Positions 1-8,166 of a stretch of 64,000 bases of DNA are shown here, in pieces. Location of the stretch: assembly GCA_046047235.1 (NCBI GenBank), contig JBJOII010000010.1:49735-113734 (forward strand), read 5' to 3'. Position 1 is the first letter of the stretch; every line of letters begins with the position of its first letter. Source of the DNA: JBMTVN01 sp046047235. GTDB taxonomy: Bacteria; Verrucomicrobiota; Verrucomicrobiia; Limisphaerales; JAHDYP01. The translations under genes and the position numbers were made by a program. The notes beneath the pieces are model-generated. The model did no database searches. It was not told the DNA's origin and was given only the letters and a program-made list of their open reading frames with translations.

Positions 1-616
1 TCAACAACCGCAGTGCGTCCAAACCCAGCACGTCCCGCGCCGTCACCCGCTCACCCTTGGCCTTCGGCGGCGTGTGCGGCAGGGTCAAACAGTATCCACC
101 CATCAGGATCGAAACCACCCCCGCCACGTAAAACGGCATCGCCGACTCGACGTCCAGCGGCGCAAACAAGCCAATCCCCCAAACAGTCACAATCCAGCTA
201 ATCGTCCCCAGCACACGCAAACTCGGAAACTCCTTCTCGGAGTCCTTCATCTGCTGGAACGAAATGGAGTTCGTGAGGGCCAGAGTCGGCATGTAACACA
301 ACGTGTGCGCGATCAAGAGCGGATAAAACACCGCAAAGCTCGTCACCTGTGTCAGCGCCAGCATCAATACCCCGCCCAAAACATGCGCCACCGCCAAGAC
401 CTTCTCGGACGCAAAAAACCGGTCCGCCACCATCCCCACAAAAAACGGCGATATAATCGCTGCAATCGCCGTGGAGTTGTAGGCAAACCCGATCTGTTGA
501 GGCTCGAAGTTTAATACGCCACCCAAATAGCGTCCCATGGTGACATACCAGGACGCCCAAATGGCGTACTCCAAAAACATCATGATCGACAGGCGTAAAC
601 GTATGGATGGGCTCAT
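1..616 (-). CDS. Nucleoside:H+ symporter-like MFS transporter (3' end beyond window)
   Basis: The reading frame starts with ATG at 616 on the minus strand and stays open to the left edge, so the C-terminal half is missing. About 205 residues are visible. The start MSPSIRLRLSIMMFLEYAIW and the following SWYVTMGRYL motif match the nucleoside:H+ symporter (NupG/XapB-like) branch of the major facilitator superfamily. Several hydrophobic segments follow, with a short basic stretch (VADRFFASEK) at about residues 64-73, where MFS proteins carry the loop between TM2 and TM3. By family knowledge it would sit in the inner membrane and import nucleosides or related compounds by proton symport; the substrate here is inferred only. 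It lies on the same strand as the downstream-reading permease gene, with a 54-bp gap, so the two may be co-transcribed. Confidence 0.85.
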   Translation of the reverse strand, partial: MSPSIRLRLSIMMFLEYAIWASWYVTMGRYLGGVLNFEPQQIGFAYNSTAIAAIISPFFVGMVADRFFASEKVLAVAHVLGGVLMLALTQVTSFAVFYPLLIAHTLCYMPTLALTNSISFQQMKDSEKEFPSLRVLGTISWIVTVWGIGLFAPLDVESAMPFYVAGVVSILMGGYCLTLPHTPPKAKGERVTARDVLGLDALRLL

Positions 617-670
617 GGTCTGGTTCGCGGTTGGGGCGGAGGCTAGGCAAAGCCACGCCCCGAAGCAAGG

Positions 671-2854
671 TTACAACTCAAGGTCATGCCAGCTCTTCGT
701 CAGGAATACGTGCCCCTTCAAAGTCGCCACCAGGGGCTCATACCGACCCAACAACTGCTCCGACCCCTCCTGAGTCTGGACGGTCATCCCGATAAAGGTC
801 ACCTCGGAATAGGTCGAGTACGCCGCAATCACGGTCATCGGTGAATTGCTGTCCACAATGATCTTTACCTCCGCCTCAATGCGCGATGACTCCACCATGG
901 ACCGCATCACCTCCGCTGTCTTCTCCCGCCCCGCCTCGTCCGGCACAATCCGCAATACCCGTAAAGAGTGGTTCCGCCACCGCCCGCTGCTCTGCAACAA
1001 ATGCGCCAGCGTCAACATCAAGGACCCGTTCTCCCTCGCCCTCCACCACACATCAATCCTCGGCCGCAACCCCGCCTCCACCGGCTTCGCCTCGGAATAA
1101 ATCAACAGGTTCCGCTCCAACTCCAAAATCCTCCGAACCGTCCGCCCAAACGCCGCCTGCTTCACCGCATCATCACTCCACCCCATCAAGACTGTGTTCG
1201 GCTGCAACGACCCCACCCCCGTAACCTGCAGCAAGGTAATCGCCCCCTCCTCGAAATCATCGGTCAATACAATCTTCGCCACCGCAGACAGTCGGTTCTG
1301 CTGGATAAACTCCTCAATCGCGCGCTGTTGCGACCCCCGCAACCGCAACAGCTTCTGCCAGTCCCCCGTCAATACCTGGGCCAAAAACAACAAACCCCGC
1401 TGGGCCTCAAATCCCCGCGCGAAATTCACCAGCTGCAACCGGGTCTTCGGATTACCCACTAAAACCAGAATCACCGGACGCCAGTTGTGCACATGCATCC
1501 GGGAGGCCATTAACCGCAGCAAACCCAACCGAGTCACCGCAAACCATAACCCGCTCCGCACATCCCCCCACGCCGTCTGATAGCGCCGACGCTGCAACAT
1601 GCTATACACCATGAAACAGAACACGATCGCCACCAGCGTCGCCCCCGCATTCAAAATGAACATCACCATCAAACACCCCGCCGCCCCCAGAAACGACGGC
1701 AACCAGTGCACCTTGTAGGTCGGACGATAGCTCGGGTTCGATACCAGCCGCTCCAGGCCCGCCACCAGGTTCACCATCCCGTAGGTCGTCAGGAAAAACA
1801 TCGTGATCACCGGCGCAATCACGTCCAGTTCGCCGGCCAGCAAACAACCCAACGCCAACAGGAAGGTCACCACCAACGCCACCCGCGGCTCACGCTTCCC
1901 CCCATGCACCTTCCCCAAAAACCGCGGCACCACATGATCCGACGCCAACGCCTGCAGGGTCCTCGGCGCAGCCAGCAAACTCGCCAGCGCAGAAGACAAC
2001 GTCGCCGCCCATAACCCCACAATGATCGCCGGCCCAATGCTCGCAATCCGCGCCATCACCAGCTTGTCCTCCACCAGCTCATCCCGCGTCGCGTTGTGCG
2101 CCAACGCAATCATCTGCGCCGCATAAATACCAAAGGTCAGCAGCACCGCATAAACCGTCCCTAAAGGAATGCTCCTCGCCGGATTCCGCAAATCACCCGA
2201 CATGCTCACACCCGACATAATCCCCGTCACCGCAGGGAAGAAGATCGCAAAGACCGTCCAGAAACTCTGCCCCGGCCCATACATCGGGCCATAGTTCAAC
2301 TCCGGCACCGCCACCGGCGTCACCCCGGAGAAAAATGCACCCAACGCCACCGCCAACAGGGTCATGATCAAATACTGGGTCTTGATCGCCAAACCCGCCC
2401 CGATCCACGCAATCCCAAATAAACCCACCAGCGTCACAGCACAGGCATGCGCCCGCGTAAACCCCGGCAGATACGCCTGCACCCAACCGTAAAAACCCAC
2501 AAACTCCAGCGACTCCACAAAGCCAATCACGTAAAACGCCACCGAAATCGCCTGCGCCAAATAAAACGGAACCCCGACCGCACCCCCAATCTCCAAACCC
2601 AAACTCCTCGATATCAGGAAATACGCCCCCCCGGTCCCCACCCGCGTGTTCGTCGCAATCGCCGATAAGGATAAACTCGTCAAAAGGGTGATCGTGTTCG
2701 CAATCACCAGGATCAACAAGGCCTCCTTCAACCCCGCCTGCCCCACCACCCAACCCGTCCGTAAAAATAAAATCACCCCAAGGATGGTCAGCACGTTCGG
2801 CGTGAAGACCCCCCCGAATGTTCCAAATTGCTGCGCTCGTTTGGCTTCAGCCAT
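671..2854 (-). CDS. APC-superfamily permease, SLC12 (cation-chloride cotransporter)-like
   Basis: About 727 residues. I chose the ATG at 2854 (MAEAKRAQQFG) over a 22-residue upstream extension because the SLC12-like core starts right after it with FGTFGGVFTPNVLTILGVI. This segment and the following LFLRTGWVVGQAG are hallmarks of the Na-K-Cl cotransporter-like branch of the APC superfamily. Roughly twelve hydrophobic helices occupy the first 430 residues, including GTGGAYFLISRSLG. A soluble C-terminal domain of about 280 residues follows, as in SLC12 proteins and their bacterial relatives. It is expected in the inner membrane, moving amino acids or ions; the substrate cannot be read from the sequence. 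No strong Shine-Dalgarno sequence precedes the start. Confidence 0.85.
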   Translation of the reverse strand: MAEAKRAQQFGTFGGVFTPNVLTILGVILFLRTGWVVGQAGLKEALLILVIANTITLLTSLSLSAIATNTRVGTGGAYFLISRSLGLEIGGAVGVPFYLAQAISVAFYVIGFVESLEFVGFYGWVQAYLPGFTRAHACAVTLVGLFGIAWIGAGLAIKTQYLIMTLLAVALGAFFSGVTPVAVPELNYGPMYGPGQSFWTVFAIFFPAVTGIMSGVSMSGDLRNPARSIPLGTVYAVLLTFGIYAAQMIALAHNATRDELVEDKLVMARIASIGPAIIVGLWAATLSSALASLLAAPRTLQALASDHVVPRFLGKVHGGKREPRVALVVTFLLALGCLLAGELDVIAPVITMFFLTTYGMVNLVAGLERLVSNPSYRPTYKVHWLPSFLGAAGCLMVMFILNAGATLVAIVFCFMVYSMLQRRRYQTAWGDVRSGLWFAVTRLGLLRLMASRMHVHNWRPVILVLVGNPKTRLQLVNFARGFEAQRGLLFLAQVLTGDWQKLLRLRGSQQRAIEEFIQQNRLSAVAKIVLTDDFEEGAITLLQVTGVGSLQPNTVLMGWSDDAVKQAAFGRTVRRILELERNLLIYSEAKPVEAGLRPRIDVWWRARENGSLMLTLAHLLQSSGRWRNHSLRVLRIVPDEAGREKTAEVMRSMVESSRIEAEVKIIVDSNSPMTVIAAYSTYSEVTFIGMTVQTQEGSEQLLGRYEPLVATLKGHVFLTKSWHDLEL

Positions 2855-2997
2855 GCAATGCCAGATCTCGACCGAACACCCCGCCCACCCCCGGAAACCC
2901 GGGCGGCAAGTCCGGCGCATCGTGGAAACCCCACCCGAAAATGTAAAGAACCACCCTCCTTGATGCCGGCAACCAAAGGGTCTACGCTCCCTTAATC

Positions 2998-3864
2998 GTG
3001 CCTGACCACCTCACCATCATCGTCCCGGTCTTCAACGAAGAAGACAATGTCCTCCCCCTCGCCAATGAGGTCACCACCGCCTTCGCCAAAACCTCACAAC
3101 CCTACGAACTCCTCTTCGTCGATGACGCCAGCACCGACCTCACCCCCCAACGGATCGAGGAAGCCTCCGCCCAGTTCCCCCACGTCCGCGGCGTCCGCCA
3201 CCAGGTAAACAGCGGACAAAGCGCCGCCTTCCTCACTGGACTCAACGCCACGGAATCCCCCCTCATCGCCACCCTGGATGGTGACCTCCAAAACGACCCC
3301 GCCGACCTCCCCAAACTCCTCAACAAACTCAACCGCTCCGACTTCGTCTGCGGCGTCCGCGCCAAACGACAGGATAATTGGGTCCGTATCCTCTCTACCC
3401 GTATCGCCCGGCTCGCCCGTAGCCTCGCCCTCGGCGTCGACTTCGCCGATACCGGCTGCTTCCTCCGCGTCTTCCACCGCTCCGCCCTCGATGGCGTCCT
3501 CCCCTTCAACGGATGGCACCGATTCCTCCCCGTGCTCGTCTACTCCGCCGGCCATAGCGTTGAGGAAGTCCCGGTCAATCACCGCCCCAGAACTGCCGGC
3601 GTCTCCAAATACGGTGTCTGGAACCGGCTCTGGCGCGGCCTCTATGACCTCATCGGGGTCGGCTGGCTCCAAAAACGCGCCCTCCAACCCGCCCCCCCAA
3701 ACCCCCACCCCCCCCACAACCCCCCCCCCCCCCCCCTGCAAACCTCGCCTCCCGGAGCATTCAGCGGCAGCCACGGCCGCAGGGGGCGGGTCGTCCCGCG
3801 GCTGCACCCCCTCCCCGCAACGTCGATCCCGCCCTCAACCGAAGAAAAAGAACGCGGGCCGTAA
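2998..3864 (+). CDS. GT2 glycosyltransferase (dolichyl-phosphate mannose synthase-like), 3' end possibly frameshifted
   Basis: A GTG start gives MPDHLTIIVPVFNEEDNV, the usual GT2 opening, with a nucleotide-binding DDAS motif near residue 42 and the metal-binding DGDLQNDP motif near residue 95. The fold and the absence of C-terminal TM helices resemble GtrB/DPM1-like enzymes that transfer a sugar from a nucleotide to a polyprenyl phosphate. Similarity is clear only to about residue 222 (GVGWLQKRAL). After that the frame runs through C-tracts of 7, 5, 8 and 17 nt and gives a Pro-rich tail that does not look like protein. Removing one C from the 17-nt run moves the frame onto one that ends in a Lys/Arg-rich tail at 3889. 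That stop TGA overlaps the copA ATG (ATGA), a common operon junction. The annotated 3' end is therefore doubtful. Confidence 0.8.
   Translation: MPDHLTIIVPVFNEEDNVLPLANEVTTAFAKTSQPYELLFVDDASTDLTPQRIEEASAQFPHVRGVRHQVNSGQSAAFLTGLNATESPLIATLDGDLQNDPADLPKLLNKLNRSDFVCGVRAKRQDNWVRILSTRIARLARSLALGVDFADTGCFLRVFHRSALDGVLPFNGWHRFLPVLVYSAGHSVEEVPVNHRPRTAGVSKYGVWNRLWRGLYDLIGVGWLQKRALQPAPPNPHPPHNPPPPPLQTSPPGAFSGSHGRRGRVVPRLHPLPATSIPPSTEEKERGP
3692..3736. repeat. Cluster of poly-C tracts ending in a 17-nt C homopolymer
   Basis: Within the 3' end of the glycosyltransferase gene, C-runs of 7 (3692-3698), 5 (3702-3706), 8 (3708-3715) and 17 (3720-3736) follow each other, separated by one to four bases. The last run is long enough to slip during replication or to be mis-sized by a sequencer or assembler. 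It sits where the protein family similarity ends and where a one-base change would couple this gene to copA. Confidence 0.95.
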
Positions 3865-3885
3865 ACCCCGCTCCTCCCAGCGTTC

Positions 3886-6156
3886 ATGAGCACCCAGTCG
3901 CCCTCCACCGCCAGCAGCCCCACAACCTCCCGCCTCCTGGTCGAGGGCATGAGCTGCAGCAACTGCAGCCGCAAAGTCACCACGACACTCCAAAACCTGC
4001 CCGACGTCCATTCCGCCTCAGTCAACCTCGAGACCGGACTCGCCTCGGTCACCTGGAAAAACAACGCCACCCCCGATCCACAGACTCTCCTCAGCGCCGT
4101 CCGCCAAGCCGGCTTCGTCGCCACCGAGGCAGACCCCGCTGACGAAACAACCGCCGACCAGGGCGCCTCCCGGCTCGCCGCCTGGAAATTCAATGTCCTC
4201 CTGGGCGCGTTCCTCACCGCGCCGCTCATCGTCGGAGAGTGGTTCCTCGGCCTCGGCCATAGCCCGGGATTCAAATGGCTCGGCTTCGCCTGCGCTACGC
4301 CGGTCCTGCTGGTTTGCGGCCGCAACTTCTTCACCGGCGCATGGCGCCAGCTGCAACGCGGCGAATCCAACATGGATACGCTCGTGTCCCTCGGATCCTC
4401 CACCGCCTACGCCTATAGCACCGCCGCCCTCCTCCTGGGCTGGCCCGGCCACCTCTACTTCATGGAGGCCGCCTCCATCATCACGCTCATCAGCGCCGGA
4501 CACTGGCTGGAAGCCCTGGCCACCACCCGCGCCGCCGGCGCCCTCCGCGCCCTCATGAACCTCGCCCCCGCCACCGCCCGTAAACAACTGCCCGATGGCT
4601 CCGAATCCGAAGTACCCGTCTCCTCCCTCCAGCCCGGCGATACAATCCTCCTCAAACCCGGCGACCGTATCCCAACCGATGGCACTGTCCTGGATGGCCA
4701 GTCGGCCATCGATGAATCCATGCTCACCGGCGAATCCATGCCCGTGGAAAAATCGCCCAACCACCGCCTCTACGCCGGCACGCTCAACCAGGACGGACGC
4801 CTCACCATGCAGGTCACCGACCTCGGCGAAACCACCGCCCTCGCCCGCATTATCGCCGTCGTCCAGCGCGCCCAAAACAGCCGCGCCTCCATCCAGCGCC
4901 TCGCCGACCGCGTCAGTAATGTCTTCGTCCCCATCGTGGTCGCCATCGCCCTCTCCACCGCCCTCCTCTGGGGACTCGCCCCGGAACTGGCCCGCAGCCT
5001 CTCCGCCGCCCTCAGCCCGTTCCTCTGGCCCCCGCACCTCCCCGATTCACCCCTCGCCGCCGCCATCATCCACGCCACCGCCGTCCTCATCGTCGCCTGC
5101 CCCTGCGCCATGGGCCTCGCCACCCCCGCCGCCATCATGGCCGGGGCCAATGTCGCCGCCCGCCGCGGCATCCTCATACGAGACGGCCAGGCCCTCGAAA
5201 AATCCGGCACGCTCACCGCCGTCGCCTTCGATAAAACCGGCACACTCACCCAAGGTAAACTCAGCGTCACCGCCGACTGGACCGCCCCCTCCAACACCTC
5301 ATCACTCGATATCCCCGCCACCACGCTCGCCCTCGCCAAATCCTCCCACCACCCCGTCAGCCTCGCCGCCGCAGCCTGGGCCAACACAAAATCCCAAACG
5401 CCACTGCCAGTCTACGCCTGGATCGAGGAACGCGGCAAAGGCCTCCGCGCCTCCTACTCCGGCAGCACACTCAGACTCGGCTCCCTCCGCTGGCTGCAAG
5501 AACAACAAATCGATCTCACCCCCGCATCCAGCTTCATCCATCAACACTCCCAACTCGGAGCCACGGTCATCGGCCTGTCCCAAAATCAAACTCTCCTCGC
5601 CCTCCTCGCCGTCCGTGATACCCTCAAACCCCACGCCCGCGAAGTCGTCACCCACCTCGCCAAAAAAGGCCTCAAGGTCTTCCTCCTCACCGGCGACCAG
5701 AAAACCACCGCCCACGCAGTCGCCCGCTCACTCGGAATCCCCGAAACCAGCGTGCTCGCCGAAATCGCCCCCGAACACAAAGCCGATACGATCCAGCAAC
5801 TCCAACAACGCGGAGACCGCGTCGCCTTCGTCGGCGACGGCATCAACGATGCCCCGGCACTCGAACAAGCCGACCTCGGAATCGCCGTCGCCCGCGCCAG
5901 TGACGTCGCCCGCGAATCAGCCGACCTCATCCTCCTGAATTCTGATATCCACGCCATCCCCGAAGCTATCGGACTCTCCCAGGCCACGCTGCGCACCATC
6001 CGTCAAAACCTCTTCTGGGCGTTCTTCTATAACACCGCCGCCATCCCCCTCGCCGCCCTCGGCTACCTCAGCCCCGTCGTCTGCGCCCTCGCCATGGGCC
6101 TCTCCGACCTCATCGTCATCGGCAACGCCCTCCGCCTCTACCGCTGGAAACCCTAA
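3886..6156 (+). CDS. copA: Copper-translocating P1B-type ATPase
   Basis: A 756-residue heavy-metal P-type ATPase. One N-terminal HMA domain (about residues 15-80) carries the metal-binding GMSCSNC motif. Other landmarks are the actuator-loop TGES near residue 275, the membrane CPC metal motif (VACPCAMG) near 404, the phosphorylated Asp in DKTGTLT near 449, an HP motif (SSHHPVS) near 487, and GDGINDAP near 650. CPC with a GMxCxxC HMA domain points to Cu(I)/Ag(I) export across the inner membrane, powered by ATP. The length is normal for bacterial CopA. It follows the glycosyltransferase gene, whose alternate frame ends in an ATGA overlap with this start. No CopZ, CueR or copper-oxidase gene is visible nearby. 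Confidence 0.93.
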   Translation: MSTQSPSTASSPTTSRLLVEGMSCSNCSRKVTTTLQNLPDVHSASVNLETGLASVTWKNNATPDPQTLLSAVRQAGFVATEADPADETTADQGASRLAAWKFNVLLGAFLTAPLIVGEWFLGLGHSPGFKWLGFACATPVLLVCGRNFFTGAWRQLQRGESNMDTLVSLGSSTAYAYSTAALLLGWPGHLYFMEAASIITLISAGHWLEALATTRAAGALRALMNLAPATARKQLPDGSESEVPVSSLQPGDTILLKPGDRIPTDGTVLDGQSAIDESMLTGESMPVEKSPNHRLYAGTLNQDGRLTMQVTDLGETTALARIIAVVQRAQNSRASIQRLADRVSNVFVPIVVAIALSTALLWGLAPELARSLSAALSPFLWPPHLPDSPLAAAIIHATAVLIVACPCAMGLATPAAIMAGANVAARRGILIRDGQALEKSGTLTAVAFDKTGTLTQGKLSVTADWTAPSNTSSLDIPATTLALAKSSHHPVSLAAAAWANTKSQTPLPVYAWIEERGKGLRASYSGSTLRLGSLRWLQEQQIDLTPASSFIHQHSQLGATVIGLSQNQTLLALLAVRDTLKPHAREVVTHLAKKGLKVFLLTGDQKTTAHAVARSLGIPETSVLAEIAPEHKADTIQQLQQRGDRVAFVGDGINDAPALEQADLGIAVARASDVARESADLILLNSDIHAIPEAIGLSQATLRTIRQNLFWAFFYNTAAIPLAALGYLSPVVCALAMGLSDLIVIGNALRLYRWKP

Positions 6157-6283
6157 GCCATCCCCCTCCCCCAGAAGCCCGCGCTTCCGAATTCAGTGCG
6201 TCGCTTTCTCTGAAGCCGCCCGCCCGTCCGTGCCAGTCCGTGTGTCCGTGTCTTCTCGACAGCCCACCCCCCACCGCCCTATA

Positions 6284-6299
6284 AGTGCACCATTGCACT
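6284..6299. promoter_or_regulatory. Inverted repeat upstream of DUF1080 gene
   Basis: AGTGCA and TGCACT form a perfect 6-bp inverted repeat with a 4-bp spacer, ending 16 bp before the ATG of the DUF1080 gene. It could be an operator or a hairpin over the ribosome-binding region. No regulator is identified, so this is a structural observation only. Confidence 0.3.
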
Positions 6300-6315
6300 C
6301 CCACCAAGGCTGCCC

Positions 6316-6975
6316 ATGAAAACTCACGCGCTACTGTCCCTGTTTTGCCTCTCCATCCTGCTTCCCGCCGCCGCCACCCTGGCCCAGGGAACGCCCGGCT
6401 CACCCGGAAAGCCAATCGTGCTCTTCGATGGCAAAACGCTCGCGGGCTGGGAAGGCGACAAGCAGGCAACCTGGCGGGTCGATGAAGGTGTCATCGTGGG
6501 CGGATCACTCACCACCAAAGTCCCGCGCAACGAATTCCTCACCAGCACCCACCGCGCCACCAATTTTGTACTGAAGCTCGAGTTCAAACTGCTCGGCTCA
6601 GAAGGCTTCATCAACGGAGGCGTCCAGCTCCGCAGTGAACGCGCCACCCAGCCAGACAACGAGATGATCGGTTACCAGGCAGACATCGGCGACGGATGGT
6701 GGGGCGCACTCTATGATGAATCCCGCCGCAATAAACCTCTCATCACTCCCAAACCCGAGGACGCCGAACGCGCCGTCCGCAAACAGGAATGGAACACTTA
6801 CCTCATCCGCTGCGAAGGCCCGCGCATCCGCACCTACATCAACGACGTCCCCATGATCGATTACACGGAACCCGATCCCGCCATCCCCCTGCACGGCCTG
6901 ATCGGACTCCAGATCCACGGTGACGGCAAAGCCCTGATCCATTACCGGAATATCACCCTGCAACACCTGCCCTGA
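6316..6975 (+). CDS. Secreted DUF1080 (3-keto-disaccharide hydrolase family) protein
   Basis: 219 residues. A signal peptide (MKTHALLSLFCLSILLPAA, cleavage probably after TLAQG) precedes a single DUF1080 domain. The family signature LFDGKTLAGWEG is near residues 36-47, and the rest has the concanavalin-like beta-sandwich pattern typical of this family, including FINGGVQLRSE and an ending of IGLQIHGDGKALIHYRNI. Members are abundant in Verrucomicrobiota and Planctomycetota. Some act on 3-keto-glycosides made by GFO/IDH/MocA-type oxidoreductases; no such oxidoreductase is in the window. Probably periplasmic or outer-membrane exposed. Confidence 0.88.
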   Translation: MKTHALLSLFCLSILLPAAATLAQGTPGSPGKPIVLFDGKTLAGWEGDKQATWRVDEGVIVGGSLTTKVPRNEFLTSTHRATNFVLKLEFKLLGSEGFINGGVQLRSERATQPDNEMIGYQADIGDGWWGALYDESRRNKPLITPKPEDAERAVRKQEWNTYLIRCEGPRIRTYINDVPMIDYTEPDPAIPLHGLIGLQIHGDGKALIHYRNITLQHLP

Positions 6976-7002
6976 GTTCCCGGGCGAAAATCAACCCGAA
7001 AT

Positions 7003-7008
7003 TATAAT
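7003..7008 (+). promoter_or_regulatory. Consensus -10 hexamer upstream of the SPFH gene
   Basis: A perfect TATAAT lies 62 bp before the SPFH start in the gap after the DUF1080 gene. A clear -35 at normal spacing is not visible. A 5-bp hairpin with a GAAA loop (7018-7031) and a GGAAAGGA ribosome-binding site (7053-7060) follow it, which fits a transcription start between the DUF1080 gene and the SPFH operon. Confidence 0.35.
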
Positions 7009-7070
7009 TCGCACACCCGCCCGAAAGGGCGATCTTGTTCACCGCTGAAGAAAGGAAAGGACAATCAACC

Positions 7071-8153
7071 ATGGGTATATTCAACTTCATCAAAGGACAG
7101 GCCTGGGAAATCATCGAATGGCAGGATGACTCTCGCGACACGCTCTCCTACCGCTGGCCCGACGAGGATCGCGAAATCAAACGCGGCGCCCAACTCATCG
7201 TCCGCGAATCCCAGCAGGTCCAGTTCGTCTACCTCGGCCAATACGGCGACACCTTCGCCCCGGGCAAACACTCGCTGGTAACCGATAACCTGCCCATCCT
7301 CTGCCGGCTCAAAGGCTGGAAATATGGCTTCGAATCCCCCTTCAAAGCCGACGTCTATTACCTCAACACCCGGCTGTTCACCGGCAATAAATGGGGCACC
7401 GCCAACCCCATCATGATGCGCGACCCCGACTTCGGCATCGTCCGCGTCCGCGCCTTCGGCATCTTCGATTTCAAGATCACCGATCCCAAACTGTTCCTGT
7501 CCGAAGTGGCCGGCACCGACCACCACTTCCGGCTCAACGAGTTCCACGACACAATGCGCTCAAGGATCATCAGTGTCTTTTCCGACGCACTGGCCAGCGC
7601 ACGTATCCCGGTCCTCGATCTCGCTACCCGCTACGGCGAACTCGGCGAGGCGCTGCTCCCGATCATCAACCCCCAGATGACCGGCAAATACGGCATCGAA
7701 ATCACTAGCTTCGTCCTCGAGAACGCCTCGGTCCCGCCCGAAGTCGAACAGGCCATCGACAAACGCTCCAGTATGGGCGCCGTCGGCAACCTCAATGACT
7801 ACGTCAAATTCCAGCTCGCCCAAGGCCTCGACCAAGGCGGCGAAGGCAACACCGCCAACACCGCCGCTCAACTCGGCGTCGGCCTCGCCATGGCCCAGCA
7901 AATGGCCCAGATGATGAATCCAACCCAAGGCGCCGGAACCACCCCGCCACCCCTGCCCGGAACCGCACCGGCTGCCACCCAACCCGCAGCCCAGGCTCCC
8001 ACCATCCTCACCCCGGCTGACGTAGCCCGCGTGCTCGCAGTCTCGGAGGCCGATGTCCTCTCGGTGCTGGAAAGCGGCGAACTGAAAGGCCGTAAAATCG
8101 GCAGTGCCTGGCGCATCACCCAACCCGCGCTGGACGAATTCCTCGCCCACTAA
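7071..8153 (+). CDS. SPFH/band-7 (YdjI-like) protein with C-terminal excisionase-type HTH
   Basis: 360 residues from the ATG at 7071, chosen because GGAAAGGA sits just upstream and the family begins MGIFNFIKGQAWEIIEW. Residues 1-250 are a band-7/SPFH domain of the type once called virion core protein-like, as in Bacillus subtilis YdjI. A low-complexity Met/Gln then Pro/Ala linker (about 265-310) follows. The last 50 residues resemble an excisionase/MerR-type helix-turn-helix (HTH_17): ILTPADVARVLAVSEADVLS, then a GELKGRKIG wing and AWRITQPALDEFL. By family knowledge SPFH proteins oligomerise at membranes. The DNA-binding-like tail is unusual; it may bind a peptide or organise the complex instead of binding DNA. 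The next gene starts 13 bp after its stop. Confidence 0.85.
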   Translation: MGIFNFIKGQAWEIIEWQDDSRDTLSYRWPDEDREIKRGAQLIVRESQQVQFVYLGQYGDTFAPGKHSLVTDNLPILCRLKGWKYGFESPFKADVYYLNTRLFTGNKWGTANPIMMRDPDFGIVRVRAFGIFDFKITDPKLFLSEVAGTDHHFRLNEFHDTMRSRIISVFSDALASARIPVLDLATRYGELGEALLPIINPQMTGKYGIEITSFVLENASVPPEVEQAIDKRSSMGAVGNLNDYVKFQLAQGLDQGGEGNTANTAAQLGVGLAMAQQMAQMMNPTQGAGTTPPPLPGTAPAATQPAAQAPTILTPADVARVLAVSEADVLSVLESGELKGRKIGSAWRITQPALDEFLAH

Positions 8154-8166
8154 ATCGTCCAGCTCC

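Noticed and set aside
4595..5938. 447-residue open frame inside copA on the plus strand
   Set aside because: It overlaps the P-type ATPase in another frame and its product is a Pro/Ser-rich string caused by C-rich codons. No family signal.
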